Shown: positions 1 through 10,057, numbered from the stretch's first letter. The stretch: DNA of 64,000 bases from Methanomassiliicoccales archaeon (GCA_004377185.1 SOIM01000025.1:1-64000), one strand, 5' to 3'. Notes: generated by a model from the sequence alone, not told the origin. Translations and numbers: made by a program.

Positions 1-30
1 GAGTGTTGCTAGTGGTTGATCTCTAGAGGA

Positions 31-52
31 GTTAACCTTGTTTAAGGTTAAC
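31..52. promoter_or_regulatory. Inverted repeat upstream of the 75-residue gene
   Basis: Two 9-bp arms, GTTAACCTT at 31-39 and AAGGTTAAC at 44-52, are perfect reverse complements separated by 4 bp. The unit GTTAACCTTGT also occurs twice as a direct repeat (31-41 and 47-57). The element ends about 38 bp before the start codon at 91, so it overlaps the region where a TATA box would lie. An operator for the small gene is a reasonable inference; a hairpin in an upstream transcript is the alternative. Confidence 0.5.
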
Positions 53-90
53 CTTGTAACTGTTCCTAACGTTACCCCCTCAGTGAAATC

Positions 91-318
91 ATGCAGATTG
101 GTTGTGGCCGGACTATCAAGACAATAAAGGATAACCGATATCTCTACTTCTGGTGGTACGAGAATGCAGAGGGAAGAAGTGTTCAGAAGTTTGCCTGCTT
201 GGGAAAAGTGGGCAACCCCGAAACGACGCTCAAGGCGAATAGAATGGCCAATAAATACTATGTCAAATCAAGGAGAATGCTGGATGAGCTCATAGAGAAG
301 ACGCGCGAGCGGGATTAG
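91..318 (+). CDS. Small basic hypothetical protein, 75 aa
   Basis: This 75-residue basic protein has an N-terminal region with several aromatic residues (YLYFWWYEN near residues 18-26), followed by a Lys/Arg-rich helical C terminus (about 45-75) that looks amphipathic. The KTIK..RYLYFWWYE pattern resembles short N-terminal DNA-contacting segments seen in some archaeal integrase-like proteins, but no catalytic domain follows, so a function is not claimed. It stands alone between an inverted repeat (31-52) and a 159-bp gap. It could be a stand-alone DNA-binding protein or the remnant of a larger mobile-element gene. Confidence 0.55.
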   Translation: MQIGCGRTIKTIKDNRYLYFWWYENAEGRSVQKFACLGKVGNPETTLKANRMANKYYVKSRRMLDELIEKTRERD

Positions 319-477
319 TTCTGGACACTGACAGGGAGATACAGAGGAGATCAGACTACCATATGTGCCAGGGCCTTTGTCACGGGATTAGAACTCATGA
401 TAATCGGGATGAGTGCCGGATGGGCTCTCCCAGCCCTCTGCAAAAACGTATATTCCCGTAACTCCTTCTCACATCGA

Positions 478-1224
478 ATGGAAAAGGTCATTGGTGTGCT
501 GACACGTGATTTCAAACTGTACTATGACCTGGTGAAGGTCCTCAAGAAAAGGGATCTGCCTTTCATAAGCCTCTCCTTCGATGAAACGATCCCGCCCAAC
601 ACGGGAGTGATCATAACCACAGCGGAAGAGGTTGACCATATCGATTTTGAGAGGAAGGTGGTGTGCAAGGACATAACCGCGGCCATAGCGGAATCCATTC
701 GCGTGCTGAAGGGCAAGGAACGTTTTGATGAATTGATTATAGGGATTGACCCGGGAGCGAAGCCTGGAGTTGCAGTTGTGGGGGACGGGTTCGTATTGGA
801 GACGAGACGGGCCTCCTCCCCTGAAGAAGTTGCAGAGATGGTAAAGGAGATGTCTTCCTCCTATCCAGCCACCCGAATCGGGTTGAGAATAGGGCATGGA
901 GATCCCACGAACAGAAACAGAATCATAAACTCGCTCTCCTCACAAAGGTTTGACATCGAAATAGTGAATGAGAAGGGCACAACCCCCAGGTCCGATACGC
1001 CGGACCAAGAGGCTGCCACTGGAATATCGTTCATGAAGGGTCATCCCGCCAAGAGGAAATATGAGATCTCACCCACTCCGGGAGAGGTAAAGGACATACA
1101 GAACAGGAGCAGAAAGAAGAGCAAGGGGAAGATAACCATATCCAAGCATCTAGCCAGTCTCGTAGCAAAAGGAGAAATCACCCTCGAAGAAGCAATCCGG
1201 AAGCAGATGGAGAGCAGAGCGTAG
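478..1224 (+). CDS. RNase H-fold (RuvC/YqgF-like) conserved archaeal protein
   Basis: The predicted protein is 248 aa. Residues about 85-105 contain IIGIDPGAKPGVAVVGDG, the first strand-turn-strand of an RNase H-like fold as in RuvC and YqgF, with the Asp in a catalytic position. The N-terminal part (about 1-75) is a separate small alpha/beta domain. The C terminus (about 190-248) is basic and could bind nucleic acid. ATG 478 is chosen because a TATA-like stretch (GTATATTC, 449-456) lies about 27 bp upstream; the open frame extends to 397 but that stretch does not read like protein. A Holliday-junction or nucleic-acid role is inferred from fold only. It is followed 75 bp later by cdc48. Confidence 0.75.
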   Translation: MEKVIGVLTRDFKLYYDLVKVLKKRDLPFISLSFDETIPPNTGVIITTAEEVDHIDFERKVVCKDITAAIAESIRVLKGKERFDELIIGIDPGAKPGVAVVGDGFVLETRRASSPEEVAEMVKEMSSSYPATRIGLRIGHGDPTNRNRIINSLSSQRFDIEIVNEKGTTPRSDTPDQEAATGISFMKGHPAKRKYEISPTPGEVKDIQNRSRKKSKGKITISKHLASLVAKGEITLEEAIRKQMESRA

Positions 1225-1299
1225 TCAACGGTCCAGCAACACCAACGCGATAGCTACTACGCAATCTTTATTAACCGCCTTGGATAATAGAAAGGCCTC

Positions 1300-3525
1300 A
1301 TGCCGGAAGCGGTGACCTTGAGAGTTGCAGAAGCCCCCCAATCGGACGTTGGTTTGGGAAGAGCCAGGATGGATACCCAGACTCGAATGCTGTTGGAAGT
1401 GGATGTGGGAGATATTGTTGAACTCACAGGCAAGAAGACCACGGCCGCCAAGCTCTTCAGAGTGATGCAGGAGGACGAGGGAAAGGGCATCGTGAGAATA
1501 GATGGCCTGGTTCGAAGGAACGTAGGGATCTCGATAGGCGACAAGGTAGTTGTCAAAAAGGGCAAGATCGCGGACGCAGAGAAGGTCATAATCGCTCCGA
1601 TTATTTCTGAAGGTCATAGAATCAGCTTTGGCCAGGGCATAGAGAATTTCGTGAGAAGAGGTCTGCTCAAGAGACCGATGAACAAAGGAGATGTGGTGAT
1701 CGTTCCCGGCATTGCGCTCATGGGCGGTGCCTTGCCATTCTTGGTGACCAAGGTGGTGCCGAAAGGGATTGTTCAGATCGTGGACGAGAGCATCATCGAG
1801 ATGAAAGAGGAGCCGGTCACCGAAGCTGAGATGGTCACTTCCACCGTGACCTACGAAGACATAGGTGGATTGGACGAAGAGCTACAGAGGGTGCGGGAGA
1901 TGATAGAGCTTCCATTGAAGCACGGCGAACTGTTCGAGAGGCTGGGAATAGATCCTCCGAAAGGTGTTCTTCTGTACGGACCTCCGGGAACGGGCAAGAC
2001 ATTGATTGCAAAAGCGGTCGCGAGCGAAGCGGGTGCCAGTTTCTATACCATCCAAGGACCGGAGATTATGTCCAAGTACTACGGTGCCAGCGAAGAGAGA
2101 TTGAGAGAGAAGTTCGAGGAGGCCGAGAAGAACGCTCCGTCCGTGATTTTCATAGATGAGCTGGATTCGATAGCTCCCAGAAGGGAAGAGGTCAGCGGAG
2201 AGGTAGAGAGAAGGGTTGTGGCTCAGCTGCTTACATTGATGGACGGTATGAGTACGAGAGGAGACGTAATCGTCATAGCAGCAACCAACCGTGAGGATGC
2301 CATTGATCCAGCGCTGAGAAGAGGGGGAAGGTTCGATAGAGAGATAGAGATAGGAGTGCCGGACAGGGCAGGGAGAAAAAAGATACTTCAGATTCACACA
2401 AGAGGTATGCCGTTCGAGGGGGACGAGGAAGACAGGGACGCTTTGCTCACGGAACTAGCAAACATTACCTTCGGATTCGTCGGAGCAGATCTGGCCGCGT
2501 TGGCAAGGGAGGCTGCAATGAAGACGCTCAGGCGCTACCTTCCGGAGATCGACCTGGACAAACCAATACCGGCCGAGATTCTGGAGAAGATGAGGGTCAC
2601 GAACGAGGATTTCAAGAACGCCCTGAAGGAGGTCGAGCCGAGTGCGATGAGGGAGCTCCTTGTCGAGATCCCTAGGGTGAAATGGGATGATGTGGGCGGA
2701 CTCCAGGACGTAAAGGAGAAGCTCAAGGAGATGGTCGAGATGCCCCTCACAGATCCGGACGCCTTCAAGGAGATGGGGATCAAACCTCCCAGAGGTCTTC
2801 TCTTGTTTGGTCCTCCCGGGTGCGGCAAGACGCTGATCGCCAAGGCGCTGGCAAATGAATCGAGAGCTAACTTCATTTCGATAAAGGGTCCGGAGGTCAT
2901 CTCCAAGTGGGTCGGAGAGAGCGAGAAGGCAATACGGATGATATTCAAGAAGGCCAAACAGGTCTCCCCGGCAATCATCTTCCTGGATGAGATAGACGCC
3001 ATTGCGCACATGAGGGGGGGGCATATGGGCGATTCAGGTGTCACGGAGAGGGTTGTGAACCAGCTCTTGACCTCCATGGACGGTCTAGAAAGTCTGGAGG
3101 GCGTTGTGGTCCTGGGTGCCACTAACCGTCCCGACATGTTGGACCCTGCGCTGCTGAGGGCAGGGAGATTCGACAGGCTCGTGCTAATACCCGTTCCCGA
3201 CAGAGATGCCAGGCTCGAAATTCTAAGGGTTCACACTCGAGAGATGCCCCTCAAGAATGACGTAAGCCTTGAAGAGTTGGCGGACGAGCTGGAGGGCTAC
3301 TCCGGAGCTGACATCCAGTCGTTGTGCACGGAGGCTGCCATCCTCGTGATGAAAGAGAAGAAAAAGAAGAGAGAGGTTGGCATTGAGCATTTCCACAAAG
3401 CGAGACAGAGCGTACTGCCCTCGATCGATCCGCAGACGATCAAGTTCTACGAGACGATTGCACAGACCTTGGACAGAACCGGGATATCGGATAAGGATAG
3501 GGACAGGCCCTTCTACGTTGCTTAG
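1300..3525 (+). CDS. cdc48: Cdc48/VCP/VAT AAA ATPase
   Basis: This 741-residue protein has the normal length for archaeal VAT/Cdc48, a hexameric cytoplasmic unfoldase that feeds substrates to the proteasome. An N-terminal double-psi barrel region (about 8-180) precedes two AAA modules. D1 has Walker A GPPGTGKT at residue 227 and Walker B IFIDELD near 282. D2 has GPPGCGKT at 504 and IIFLDEID near 559. Arginine-finger and sensor regions ([24 protein letters not shown]) are intact in both. A TATA-like TTTATTA (1266-1272) about 30 bp before ATG 1300 supports a near-leaderless start. The C terminus ends RPFYVA and does not match a HbYX proteasome-docking motif. The gene appears monocistronic. Confidence 0.98.
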   Translation: MPEAVTLRVAEAPQSDVGLGRARMDTQTRMLLEVDVGDIVELTGKKTTAAKLFRVMQEDEGKGIVRIDGLVRRNVGISIGDKVVVKKGKIADAEKVIIAPIISEGHRISFGQGIENFVRRGLLKRPMNKGDVVIVPGIALMGGALPFLVTKVVPKGIVQIVDESIIEMKEEPVTEAEMVTSTVTYEDIGGLDEELQRVREMIELPLKHGELFERLGIDPPKGVLLYGPPGTGKTLIAKAVASEAGASFYTIQGPEIMSKYYGASEERLREKFEEAEKNAPSVIFIDELDSIAPRREEVSGEVERRVVAQLLTLMDGMSTRGDVIVIAATNREDAIDPALRRGGRFDREIEIGVPDRAGRKKILQIHTRGMPFEGDEEDRDALLTELANITFGFVGADLAALAREAAMKTLRRYLPEIDLDKPIPAEILEKMRVTNEDFKNALKEVEPSAMRELLVEIPRVKWDDVGGLQDVKEKLKEMVEMPLTDPDAFKEMGIKPPRGLLLFGPPGCGKTLIAKALANESRANFISIKGPEVISKWVGESEKAIRMIFKKAKQVSPAIIFLDEIDAIAHMRGGHMGDSGVTERVVNQLLTSMDGLESLEGVVVLGATNRPDMLDPALLRAGRFDRLVLIPVPDRDARLEILRVHTREMPLKNDVSLEELADELEGYSGADIQSLCTEAAILVMKEKKKKREVGIEHFHKARQSVLPSIDPQTIKFYETIAQTLDRTGISDKDRDRPFYVA

Positions 3526-3675
3526 AGCCGTTGTTTGATAAGCTCTTTTCGATGAACGTCAGTCCCCAAGTTGCACAAGAACGAGCATGGCACCAGATAA
3601 TCTTTATATAGTCTGGAATCGTTTAACCCGTAGCCACATAGTTGCTCCAGAGCGATGGCGATGGGGTGAGAAGGG

Positions 3676-3915
3676 ATGAAAAAATTCGCAACCGAACTAA
3701 GGGGAAAGACTGTCATGACGAATGACGGTCAGATTCTAGGAATGATTGAGAATTTCATAATCGACACCAAGACCGGAAAGCTCCTGGATGTGCTGGTAAT
3801 TCCTGCTGAAGAGATTGAGCCCCGACTGTTCAAGGTGGATGCCCAGGGCAGAATCATACTACCGTTCACCGGGTTGAAGGCGATCAAAGACGTAGTTGTG
3901 ATGAACATAGAGTGA
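3676..3915 (+). CDS. PRC-barrel domain protein
   Basis: A 79-residue single-domain protein with the PRC-barrel signature: an early RGKTVMTNDGQILG turn, then IIDTKTGKLLDVLV, and a C-terminal strand ending VVVMNIE. PRC-barrels occur in photosynthetic reaction centre H subunits, in RimM, and as stand-alone archaeal proteins of unknown role, some linked to cell division (CdpB). A TATA-like CTTTATATAG (3602-3611) lies upstream, leaving a leader of about 40 nt with a purine-rich GAGAAGGG just before ATG. It is monocistronic. Whether it is a CdpB-type division protein cannot be decided here. Confidence 0.88.
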   Translation: MKKFATELRGKTVMTNDGQILGMIENFIIDTKTGKLLDVLVIPAEEIEPRLFKVDAQGRIILPFTGLKAIKDVVVMNIE

Positions 3916-4039
3916 GTTGATCAGCTTCTCCAGCCAGTGAAGTTCTCTTGATTTTGTAATTTAGCAAAGAGAGCTTTCACAACAGCAATCTGGGGTCGTT
4001 AGAAAGTGTAAAATAGTCAATCATGGATACTTCTGGCGT

Positions 4040-4522
4040 ATGGCGTTGGAAGAATGGCACATAGGACTGATTCTCCTGATAGTGGGAGTGTCGATGCTGG
4101 TAGTTGAGGCCGCATCACCAGGTTTCTTCATTGCGATTCCCGCAACCGTGCTCATGGTGCTCGGGGCCATCGGAATGGCGGTTGAAGGATTCTTCTGGAC
4201 ACCCTGGAGCCCCATCGTTGCCGTAGTGGTAGTGATACCCGCCACGATCCTGACCATGAAGTTCTATCAGACCTTGTCTCCGCCAGCACCGCCCACAACG
4301 ACGGTGGGCCATTCGCTCGTGGGACAGACAGGAATCGTAAAGGCTCCCATCGAGCCAAACACAATCAAAGGCAAGGTCAGGATCGAGAATCAGGTTTGGA
4401 GCGCTACATCCGACCGTCATATTGCAAAGGGCGCCTTGGTAGAGGTCGTCCAAAGCAAAGGAGTCCATGTAATCGTCAAAGAGACTGGAAAGACATTATC
4501 TGAAACACCGCGTGAGGGGTAG
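4040..4522 (+). CDS. NfeD-family membrane protein
   Basis: The 160-residue protein has three hydrophobic segments (about 8-25, 30-48, 54-72) followed by a soluble OB-like domain (about 88-150) with VGQTGIVKAPIEP and GALVEVVQSKGVHVIV, which is the NfeD layout. NfeD proteins partner with stomatin/SPFH proteins in membrane microdomains, and the next gene starts 2 bp downstream and encodes one. A TATA-like TAAAATAG lies about 27 bp before ATG 4040. It lacks the N-terminal ClpP-type protease domain of long NfeD, so it is the short form. Confidence 0.92.
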   Translation: MALEEWHIGLILLIVGVSMLVVEAASPGFFIAIPATVLMVLGAIGMAVEGFFWTPWSPIVAVVVVIPATILTMKFYQTLSPPAPPTTTVGHSLVGQTGIVKAPIEPNTIKGKVRIENQVWSATSDRHIAKGALVEVVQSKGVHVIVKETGKTLSETPREG

Positions 4523-4524
4523 AT

Positions 4525-5781
4525 ATGACAAAGAGGTTTCAAGAGGAGAGAGGTATGAGTCTTGTGAGAAAGATGAGTGGTTGGAGGTCCTTGTTCGTCA
4601 TAGGGGGACTGTTTCTGGGGATTGCTCCGTTCTGGATAACCGACATTGCAGCCCAGCTCAATCCTGCCATAATGCTCGGAATCACCTTCCTGGTGATACT
4701 CGCAGTCATTGCGATTCTGGGTGGAGCACTCAAAATCATTCAACCGTACCAGCAGGGTCTGCTGATTGTTCTGGGGAGTTTCAAGAGGGTTCTCAACCCC
4801 GGTGTGAACTTCGTACCGCCCTTAATCTCCCGGGTCATTAGAGTAGATCTGAGAACCCAGGTTCTGGATGTCCCCAGGCAGGAAGTGATCACAAAGGACA
4901 ACTCGCCTACGAACGTCGATGCTATCATCTTTATCAAAGTGATCGATCCCGTCAAATCCTTTTTCGAAGTGGTGGACTACAAGATAGCCACCATAGCGCT
5001 GGCGCAGACCACACTTCGATCAATCATCGGCGATATGGAACTGGACGAGATACTGTACAACAGGGAGAAGATAAATGTCCAACTGAGGGACACACTGGAT
5101 CATGCCACGGACGCATGGGGTGTCAAGGTCGAGGCGGTCGAGATAAGAGAGGTGGATCCGGTCGGAGCAGTGAAGGCAGCAATGGAGGAACAGACCGCGG
5201 CAGAGAGGGAGAGAAGGGCAGCCATCCTGAGAGCGGATGGTGACAAGAAGTCCGCAATCCTCGTGGCGGAAGGTTCGAAAAGGTCAAGAATTCTCAAGGC
5301 AGAGGGTGTGAGACAGGCGAAGATACTGGAGGCAGAGGGTACGAGATTGGCCATCATCCTAGAAGGTCAGGGCGAGGCCCAAAAGCTGAGGATACTGGCA
5401 CTGGGTGCGGCAACCTTGGACTCCAAGGCCCTCACCGTTCTTTCGCTTGACACAGTAAAGACCATGAGCGATGGCCAAGCGACGAAAATCATATTCCCGT
5501 TCGAACTAACGAGGCTAATCGAAGGTGCGAGCGAGTATCTGGGGGTTAGTAGGAAGGTTCCGGAAAGGGAGATTGCGGATTACAGGAACTTGGAGGAGCT
5601 CTTGGGTAAGTCTGATGACGTCCTTGGGCCGATACCCAAACATGCAGAGCTCAAGGCCGAGCTGAAGACAATCGAAAAGCAGATGGAAATGGTCTCCAAG
5701 TCAACAGAAAAGATAGCTCACATTCCTGAAGCTGCCAAGGACCTGAAGAAGATACTGAAGAAAGAGGAAAAGTCCGAATGA
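4525..5781 (+). CDS. SPFH/stomatin-like membrane protein
   Basis: This 418-residue protein is a band-7/stomatin homologue that probably oligomerises on the membrane with NfeD. Two hydrophobic stretches (about 24-43 and 49-70) are followed by the SPFH domain (QQGLLIVLGSFKRVLNPGVNF, then VPRQEVITKDNSPTNVDA) and a long coiled-coil (about 215-300) made of repeated ILxAEGxRxAxIL units. The Glu/Lys-rich tail (350-418) is an extension beyond typical stomatins. It starts 2 bp after the nfeD stop with GAGGGG upstream; a second ATG at 4555 is preceded by GAGGAGAGAGG and is a possible alternative start. Confidence 0.95.
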   Translation: MTKRFQEERGMSLVRKMSGWRSLFVIGGLFLGIAPFWITDIAAQLNPAIMLGITFLVILAVIAILGGALKIIQPYQQGLLIVLGSFKRVLNPGVNFVPPLISRVIRVDLRTQVLDVPRQEVITKDNSPTNVDAIIFIKVIDPVKSFFEVVDYKIATIALAQTTLRSIIGDMELDEILYNREKINVQLRDTLDHATDAWGVKVEAVEIREVDPVGAVKAAMEEQTAAERERRAAILRADGDKKSAILVAEGSKRSRILKAEGVRQAKILEAEGTRLAIILEGQGEAQKLRILALGAATLDSKALTVLSLDTVKTMSDGQATKIIFPFELTRLIEGASEYLGVSRKVPEREIADYRNLEELLGKSDDVLGPIPKHAELKAELKTIEKQMEMVSKSTEKIAHIPEAAKDLKKILKKEEKSE

Positions 5782-5874
5782 ACGCTCTTCCAGGCAAGCT
5801 GTTATCAAATCTGTGAATGAACTGATGAAGGTTAAATAACAAACGTGAATCTATGTCGGTGGGGTTGCTGAACT

Positions 5875-7152
5875 GTGGGGACCTCTGAGAAAATAGGCAT
5901 TCTGCTCTTGGACATGGGGGAGCCGCCCGAATACAATGAGCGCACGTACTACTCCTTTCGAAGTTACGTTGAAGCACTTGTCAACATTGGTTTTGTGGAC
6001 AAGAAGGTTCTGAAGGAGGACAAAGGGACAATATTGCAGAAAAGGGAGAATCTCTTCCCCTACGATAGTACCGCAGGTCCGGAACTGGTCGATGCTTGGC
6101 TCAAGCCTCACAAGGAAAAAGCCTCCACTTCGAGAAAGAAGAAGGGACATCCTAGCATACTCCCACAACTAGTGGACTCCTACTCTTATCTGAAGGCGAA
6201 GGGCCCTGGCAAAGGTGAGCCCGACTTCTACGAGATGTACGGGTTCGAGGTCTGCCGCAGGTGGCAGTTGATGAGGGGTTTCTCGCCCTATTATCACCAA
6301 GCGCTCAAGGTGAAAGAGCATGTCAAGAAGATGCTTGAGAAGAAGTTCGAGGACAAGATAGCGGTGAGATTCGCCTACGGACAGGATCCAGTCCCGCACG
6401 AAAAGGAGCAGACCCCGGACGTAGTCATCAAGAACCTCGTCAAGAAGGACAAGATATCTCACCTGCTGGTCGCGGAGCATATGAATATTTTCAGTGATGT
6501 AACGACCACCCTCTATCTCAGGAAGATGGTGGAGGACGCACTGAAGGAGATCAAATCAAGAATCCCGGTCAGCTACATCAATCAACTGGGCGAGAACGAA
6601 GCGATGAACATGGGACTCATTGCAAAGGTTTCAGATGAACTGAAAATCCTGCCTGAAAGGTCCAAGGTCATGATAGCACTGTCAAACCATGGTCTCCCCC
6701 CTGCAAAGGTCGGTGATTACGATGGGAGCAAAGATTCCTATCACGAGAATGCCGAGAAGGTGTTCCAGGTTGCAAAGAACAAAATCACTCAAACAGTGAA
6801 GAGGAAAGGGCGTCTTGAGGTGGTCCAGGTTTTCGTAAGGCAGATGGCAAGAGGCTTTGAGAACGACACCAAGGTGCTCACGCCCAAGAGGGCTTTGAAC
6901 ATGGCAGTATCCAGAGGGTACAACTACTATATCGACATCCCGTACGAGATGCCTGCGGACGGCGTACACGTTCTTGTGAAGTTGAGACAGTCATATGGCA
7001 TCGATCCCCCAAAATGGAATGCTTCTTACGAGACGAACTTCCCTTACAAGAGTCTGAAGGCAAAGATCACCAGCGCACACTTCTATCCGGAATACAGGAC
7101 TCAGGCTTACTACATGGAGATATGGAATGTGCTGGATGGTCTGCTCGCTTAG
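5875..7152 (+). CDS. Ferrochelatase-superfamily protein, long form
   Basis: The 425-residue protein begins KIGILLLDMGEPPEYN, as ferrochelatases begin with a LLLNxGxP strand. Near residue 264 it has ALSNHGLPPAKVGDY, matching the ferrochelatase signature with the metal-site His. Known HemH proteins insert iron into (proto/copro)porphyrin and are usually 310-350 aa; this one is about 80 aa longer, with extra Lys-rich helices near 60-110. No other heme genes are in the window, so substrate and even chelatase activity are open: it may be a chelatase on another tetrapyrrole. GTG 5875 is the first usable start after TATA-like GTTAAATAAC (5831-5840) and follows GGTGGGG. Confidence 0.75.
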   Translation: MGTSEKIGILLLDMGEPPEYNERTYYSFRSYVEALVNIGFVDKKVLKEDKGTILQKRENLFPYDSTAGPELVDAWLKPHKEKASTSRKKKGHPSILPQLVDSYSYLKAKGPGKGEPDFYEMYGFEVCRRWQLMRGFSPYYHQALKVKEHVKKMLEKKFEDKIAVRFAYGQDPVPHEKEQTPDVVIKNLVKKDKISHLLVAEHMNIFSDVTTTLYLRKMVEDALKEIKSRIPVSYINQLGENEAMNMGLIAKVSDELKILPERSKVMIALSNHGLPPAKVGDYDGSKDSYHENAEKVFQVAKNKITQTVKRKGRLEVVQVFVRQMARGFENDTKVLTPKRALNMAVSRGYNYYIDIPYEMPADGVHVLVKLRQSYGIDPPKWNASYETNFPYKSLKAKITSAHFYPEYRTQAYYMEIWNVLDGLLA

Positions 7153-7160
7153 TGTAGCAT

Positions 7161-9071
7161 CTAGTTTTGGATCAGAATCGAACCATCAGACAGTGCGTGA
7201 ACCCAGAGCGCCTTGCCAGCCTGCATCAGATAGGTGTCTCCAACAGCCTTAAGATGGTAAGGCGGGGAGGACGGATCATAGGCCTCTACCCTGTCGTACG
7301 AAATCCCTGAGAGGACATTGCCCAGCGTGTCATTCGTCATGGAGGGGAATCCAATCAGGTTCCACCCGCTCTTAATCGGGATAAGAACTGACTGCAGCAC
7401 AATTCCGGCAACATAGAGATTTGCATTCGCTGAGACGTTAACCCACACACCCATAGTCACATCAACGGCAGAGAGGTCATTGAAAGGTTTCTGCGGATCA
7501 TACAGTTTCCAAGGGTTTGCTGGATCGGATGTGTCATAGGTCCAGGCCGATTCCAGATTCCACATCTCAAAGAATATGAACGAAGCGTCCGCAAAATGTG
7601 TCCGGAATGGGATGGAAACAAGGTTCATGCCAGAAGACAGAGGAATTGCACACTTGCCTCCGTAGACATTCGAGGAGGTTCTCCACCCTTCGTAGTCCCT
7701 GGTTGCGACATAGTATGTGTAGTTCTTGGAATCGGCACCTGCTCCGGAATGATCGAAGACATAGGATCCAGCGAAGACCACGCCAAGACGTGTGAAGTTC
7801 AGAACTCCATACCCACAGGACAGGTCGTTCACGCTGTAGTATATCTCGTAAAAGACCACATCTGATTCTCCTGCCCCATCATCTCCGGAAGGATTCCAGC
7901 CGAGCACAACGTCGCCTCCAGCACCGACCCAATCAGCTCCTTGAAGATCGGCGACACCAGGTGCATTTCCAGAAGGCATCTTGTTGAATAGGTCAAGAAC
8001 AAGAAAGGCGCGATAGCTGGTGACCCAGGACTCATCGGTATCATCGGGTTCTCCGTAATTTGTCGGTAGACCACCATCATCATCTCCATCCGCGGCAATC
8101 TGTCTATCCAGGATGTCCAGGAAGTTGACGTAGTACTGCTTGTCAGAGGTGATGTTCCAGACACCATAGTGACCGCCTGCATACCAGGCCTCCCATCCTA
8201 CCTGGCTGTTGCCAGCTCCTACACCAGGGTTCGTGACCTCCGTCCGCAGAGAGGGTCCGTAGGTCTGCATCCAAGTTGCATTCGGGAACTCCTGCATGCT
8301 GGACTGCCAAATACCCCACATTGAGGTTCCGCCAGCAAGAGCCCAACCTTCCTGAGCGAGTAGGGTAGGATCGCCCTCTATCGTAGACATTGTTGCATTT
8401 CCGTACTCCACTGCCTTCCACTTGGCGGTCTCGTTCCCCACACCCAAAGCGTAGTTGTACATATTCCCAGCAGCCCATCCTCGAATGTGAACTCTTGTCA
8501 ACCAGTTGAACAAGAAGATGTCGGGTTCCAAGGCATTCACATTGACTATGAACGACATCGAGGAGTTCGCGTACCAGCTATAGGTCCAGTTGTTATACAC
8601 CTCGCGGAAATTCTGCTCGGCGGCCAGGGCCCAAGCTGAGCTGTAAACCTTTCCTGAATCATCTTCCAACCAAGCTGGATGTGCAATAGAGTAGTTCCAT
8701 GCGTTCAGAACATAGGGATAGTACGTATTATCTCCAGTCAACTGATAGTACCTGCACCAGACCCAGATCGACTCCAGGGTGTTGTCTGTATTCTCGTAAG
8801 GATCATCCTCCGCTTCCATCATTCCTCCGTCCGGAGCTTGCAGTGTGGCGAAGAACTGAGCGGTCTTTGTGAAGTTCTCCATATGCCAGTTGGTAGGGAC
8901 AGGGTTCGGACCAATGTCTGAATTTGGACCTTCCTCACCTGCAGAAACGAGCAAAACTGATTCTCTAACAATCGAAGTTGACGTTCCCGAGAAACCCAAA
9001 ACAAAACAGAGGACCAAGACAATTGTCTTCCCGATCAAGCCCACACGGTGCCTCGCGCTGTGAGGAAACAT
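7161..9071 (-). CDS. Secreted protein with alpha-toroid-like domain, Fn3-like domain and C-terminal GWNL module
   Basis: The 636-residue protein has an N-terminal signal segment (about 10-45) and many N-x-S/T sites, so it is exported and probably glycosylated. Residues about 60-370 are rich in Trp and Tyr with repeated helix-like units (SIWVWCRYYQLTG..YYPYVLNAWNYSI), suggesting an (alpha/alpha) barrel as in glycosidases or polysaccharide lyases, without a recognised active site. A Fn3-like domain with two Cys follows (about 390-495). The C terminus (about 500-636) has two beta units, SGMNLVSIPF and SGWNLIGFPS, shared with the secreted protein at 27492-31556. The start may instead be GTG 9044, which follows GAGG. 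It follows htpX by 33 bp. Confidence 0.8.
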   Translation of the reverse strand: MFPHSARHRVGLIGKTIVLVLCFVLGFSGTSTSIVRESVLLVSAGEEGPNSDIGPNPVPTNWHMENFTKTAQFFATLQAPDGGMMEAEDDPYENTDNTLESIWVWCRYYQLTGDNTYYPYVLNAWNYSIAHPAWLEDDSGKVYSSAWALAAEQNFREVYNNWTYSWYANSSMSFIVNVNALEPDIFLFNWLTRVHIRGWAAGNMYNYALGVGNETAKWKAVEYGNATMSTIEGDPTLLAQEGWALAGGTSMWGIWQSSMQEFPNATWMQTYGPSLRTEVTNPGVGAGNSQVGWEAWYAGGHYGVWNITSDKQYYVNFLDILDRQIAADGDDDGGLPTNYGEPDDTDESWVTSYRAFLVLDLFNKMPSGNAPGVADLQGADWVGAGGDVVLGWNPSGDDGAGESDVVFYEIYYSVNDLSCGYGVLNFTRLGVVFAGSYVFDHSGAGADSKNYTYYVATRDYEGWRTSSNVYGGKCAIPLSSGMNLVSIPFRTHFADASFIFFEMWNLESAWTYDTSDPANPWKLYDPQKPFNDLSAVDVTMGVWVNVSANANLYVAGIVLQSVLIPIKSGWNLIGFPSMTNDTLGNVLSGISYDRVEAYDPSSPPYHLKAVGDTYLMQAGKALWVHALSDGSILIQN

Positions 9072-9104
9072 CTCCTTACCAAAATCCTAAACCCGTTCCT
9101 ATGA

Positions 9105-9986
9105 TTAAAGGCTAACCATTCCGGTGGCCATCTTTCGAAGCCTCTTGACTCTCTCCTTGACGGGAGGATGTGTGGCGAACATCCTGCCCAGGGCATTGCC
9201 TCGGAAGGGGTTCACAATGAACAGGGACGATGAGGCGGGGTTGCCCTTGTCAATGGGCTTCCTCTTGTTCGCCTTCTCGAGCTTCAGCAATGCGTCCGCA
9301 AGGTCGTTCGGTCGGTGAATGGTCATCCCACCGATCTTGTCAGCCTTGAACTCCCTGCTTCTGGATATCGCAAGCCTCACCAGCAACGCGGCCAGTGGAG
9401 CGGTGATGGCAACGACAATCACTATCAGTATCATCCCCATGTCCCCGCCGCCCCTTCTCCTTCCGAAGAGCATGTTGAACCAGAACATCCTTGCGAGAAA
9501 AGCGATGGCACCAGCGACGGTGGCGGCAACGGTCATCACCAGTACGTCACGGTTCTTCACGTGAGCCATCTCATGAGCGACTACACCATCCAGTTCCCTG
9601 TCGGTCAGGATCTTGAGAAGCCCGTCGGTTACGGCCACAACCGCCTTCTCTGGATTCCTTCCGGTTGCGAACGCGTTGGGAGTGGCGGATGGAATGATCG
9701 CTATCCTGGGTTCCGGCAGACCGTAGAAGGAGTTCACCCTCTGTACGCTCTTGTACAGCCTGGGAGCCTCTTTGGGAGATGCGATCTTGGCCTTGTAGGA
9801 CCACATGATGATTCTGTCGCTGTAGAAGTAGGCAATCAGGTTGATCGCAATCGCAATTGAAAGGAAGAAGACCAATCCGAACCACCAATAATCCCCCATG
9901 AGGAAGGCGCCCAGTACCCAGCCTATGGCCATGAATATGGACATCAGTAGTAGGAACAGTCCCAGTATTCTCAATCTTGGATGCAT
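9105..9986 (-). CDS. htpX: HtpX-type M48 zinc metalloprotease
   Basis: A 293-residue membrane protease of the HtpX/M48B family, involved in membrane-protein quality control. Two N-terminal hydrophobic segments (about 8-28, 33-53) precede a cytosolic catalytic domain with HEMAH at residues 138-142 as zinc ligands and SREFKAD near 210-216 supplying the third ligand Glu. Two further hydrophobic stretches lie at about 150-170 and 185-207, as in E. coli HtpX. The motif PNAFATGR is also conserved. It is 71 bp downstream of rqcH on the same strand. Confidence 0.96.
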   Translation of the reverse strand: MHPRLRILGLFLLLMSIFMAIGWVLGAFLMGDYWWFGLVFFLSIAIAINLIAYFYSDRIIMWSYKAKIASPKEAPRLYKSVQRVNSFYGLPEPRIAIIPSATPNAFATGRNPEKAVVAVTDGLLKILTDRELDGVVAHEMAHVKNRDVLVMTVAATVAGAIAFLARMFWFNMLFGRRRGGGDMGMILIVIVVAITAPLAALLVRLAISRSREFKADKIGGMTIHRPNDLADALLKLEKANKRKPIDKGNPASSSLFIVNPFRGNALGRMFATHPPVKERVKRLRKMATGMVSL

Positions 9987-10057
9987 TTCAGCTGAGTATA
10001 TCTCAAAAGGTTGCTTATTAAGGTTTCGAAATCTCTGGGGAAGATAACATGCCGGCG

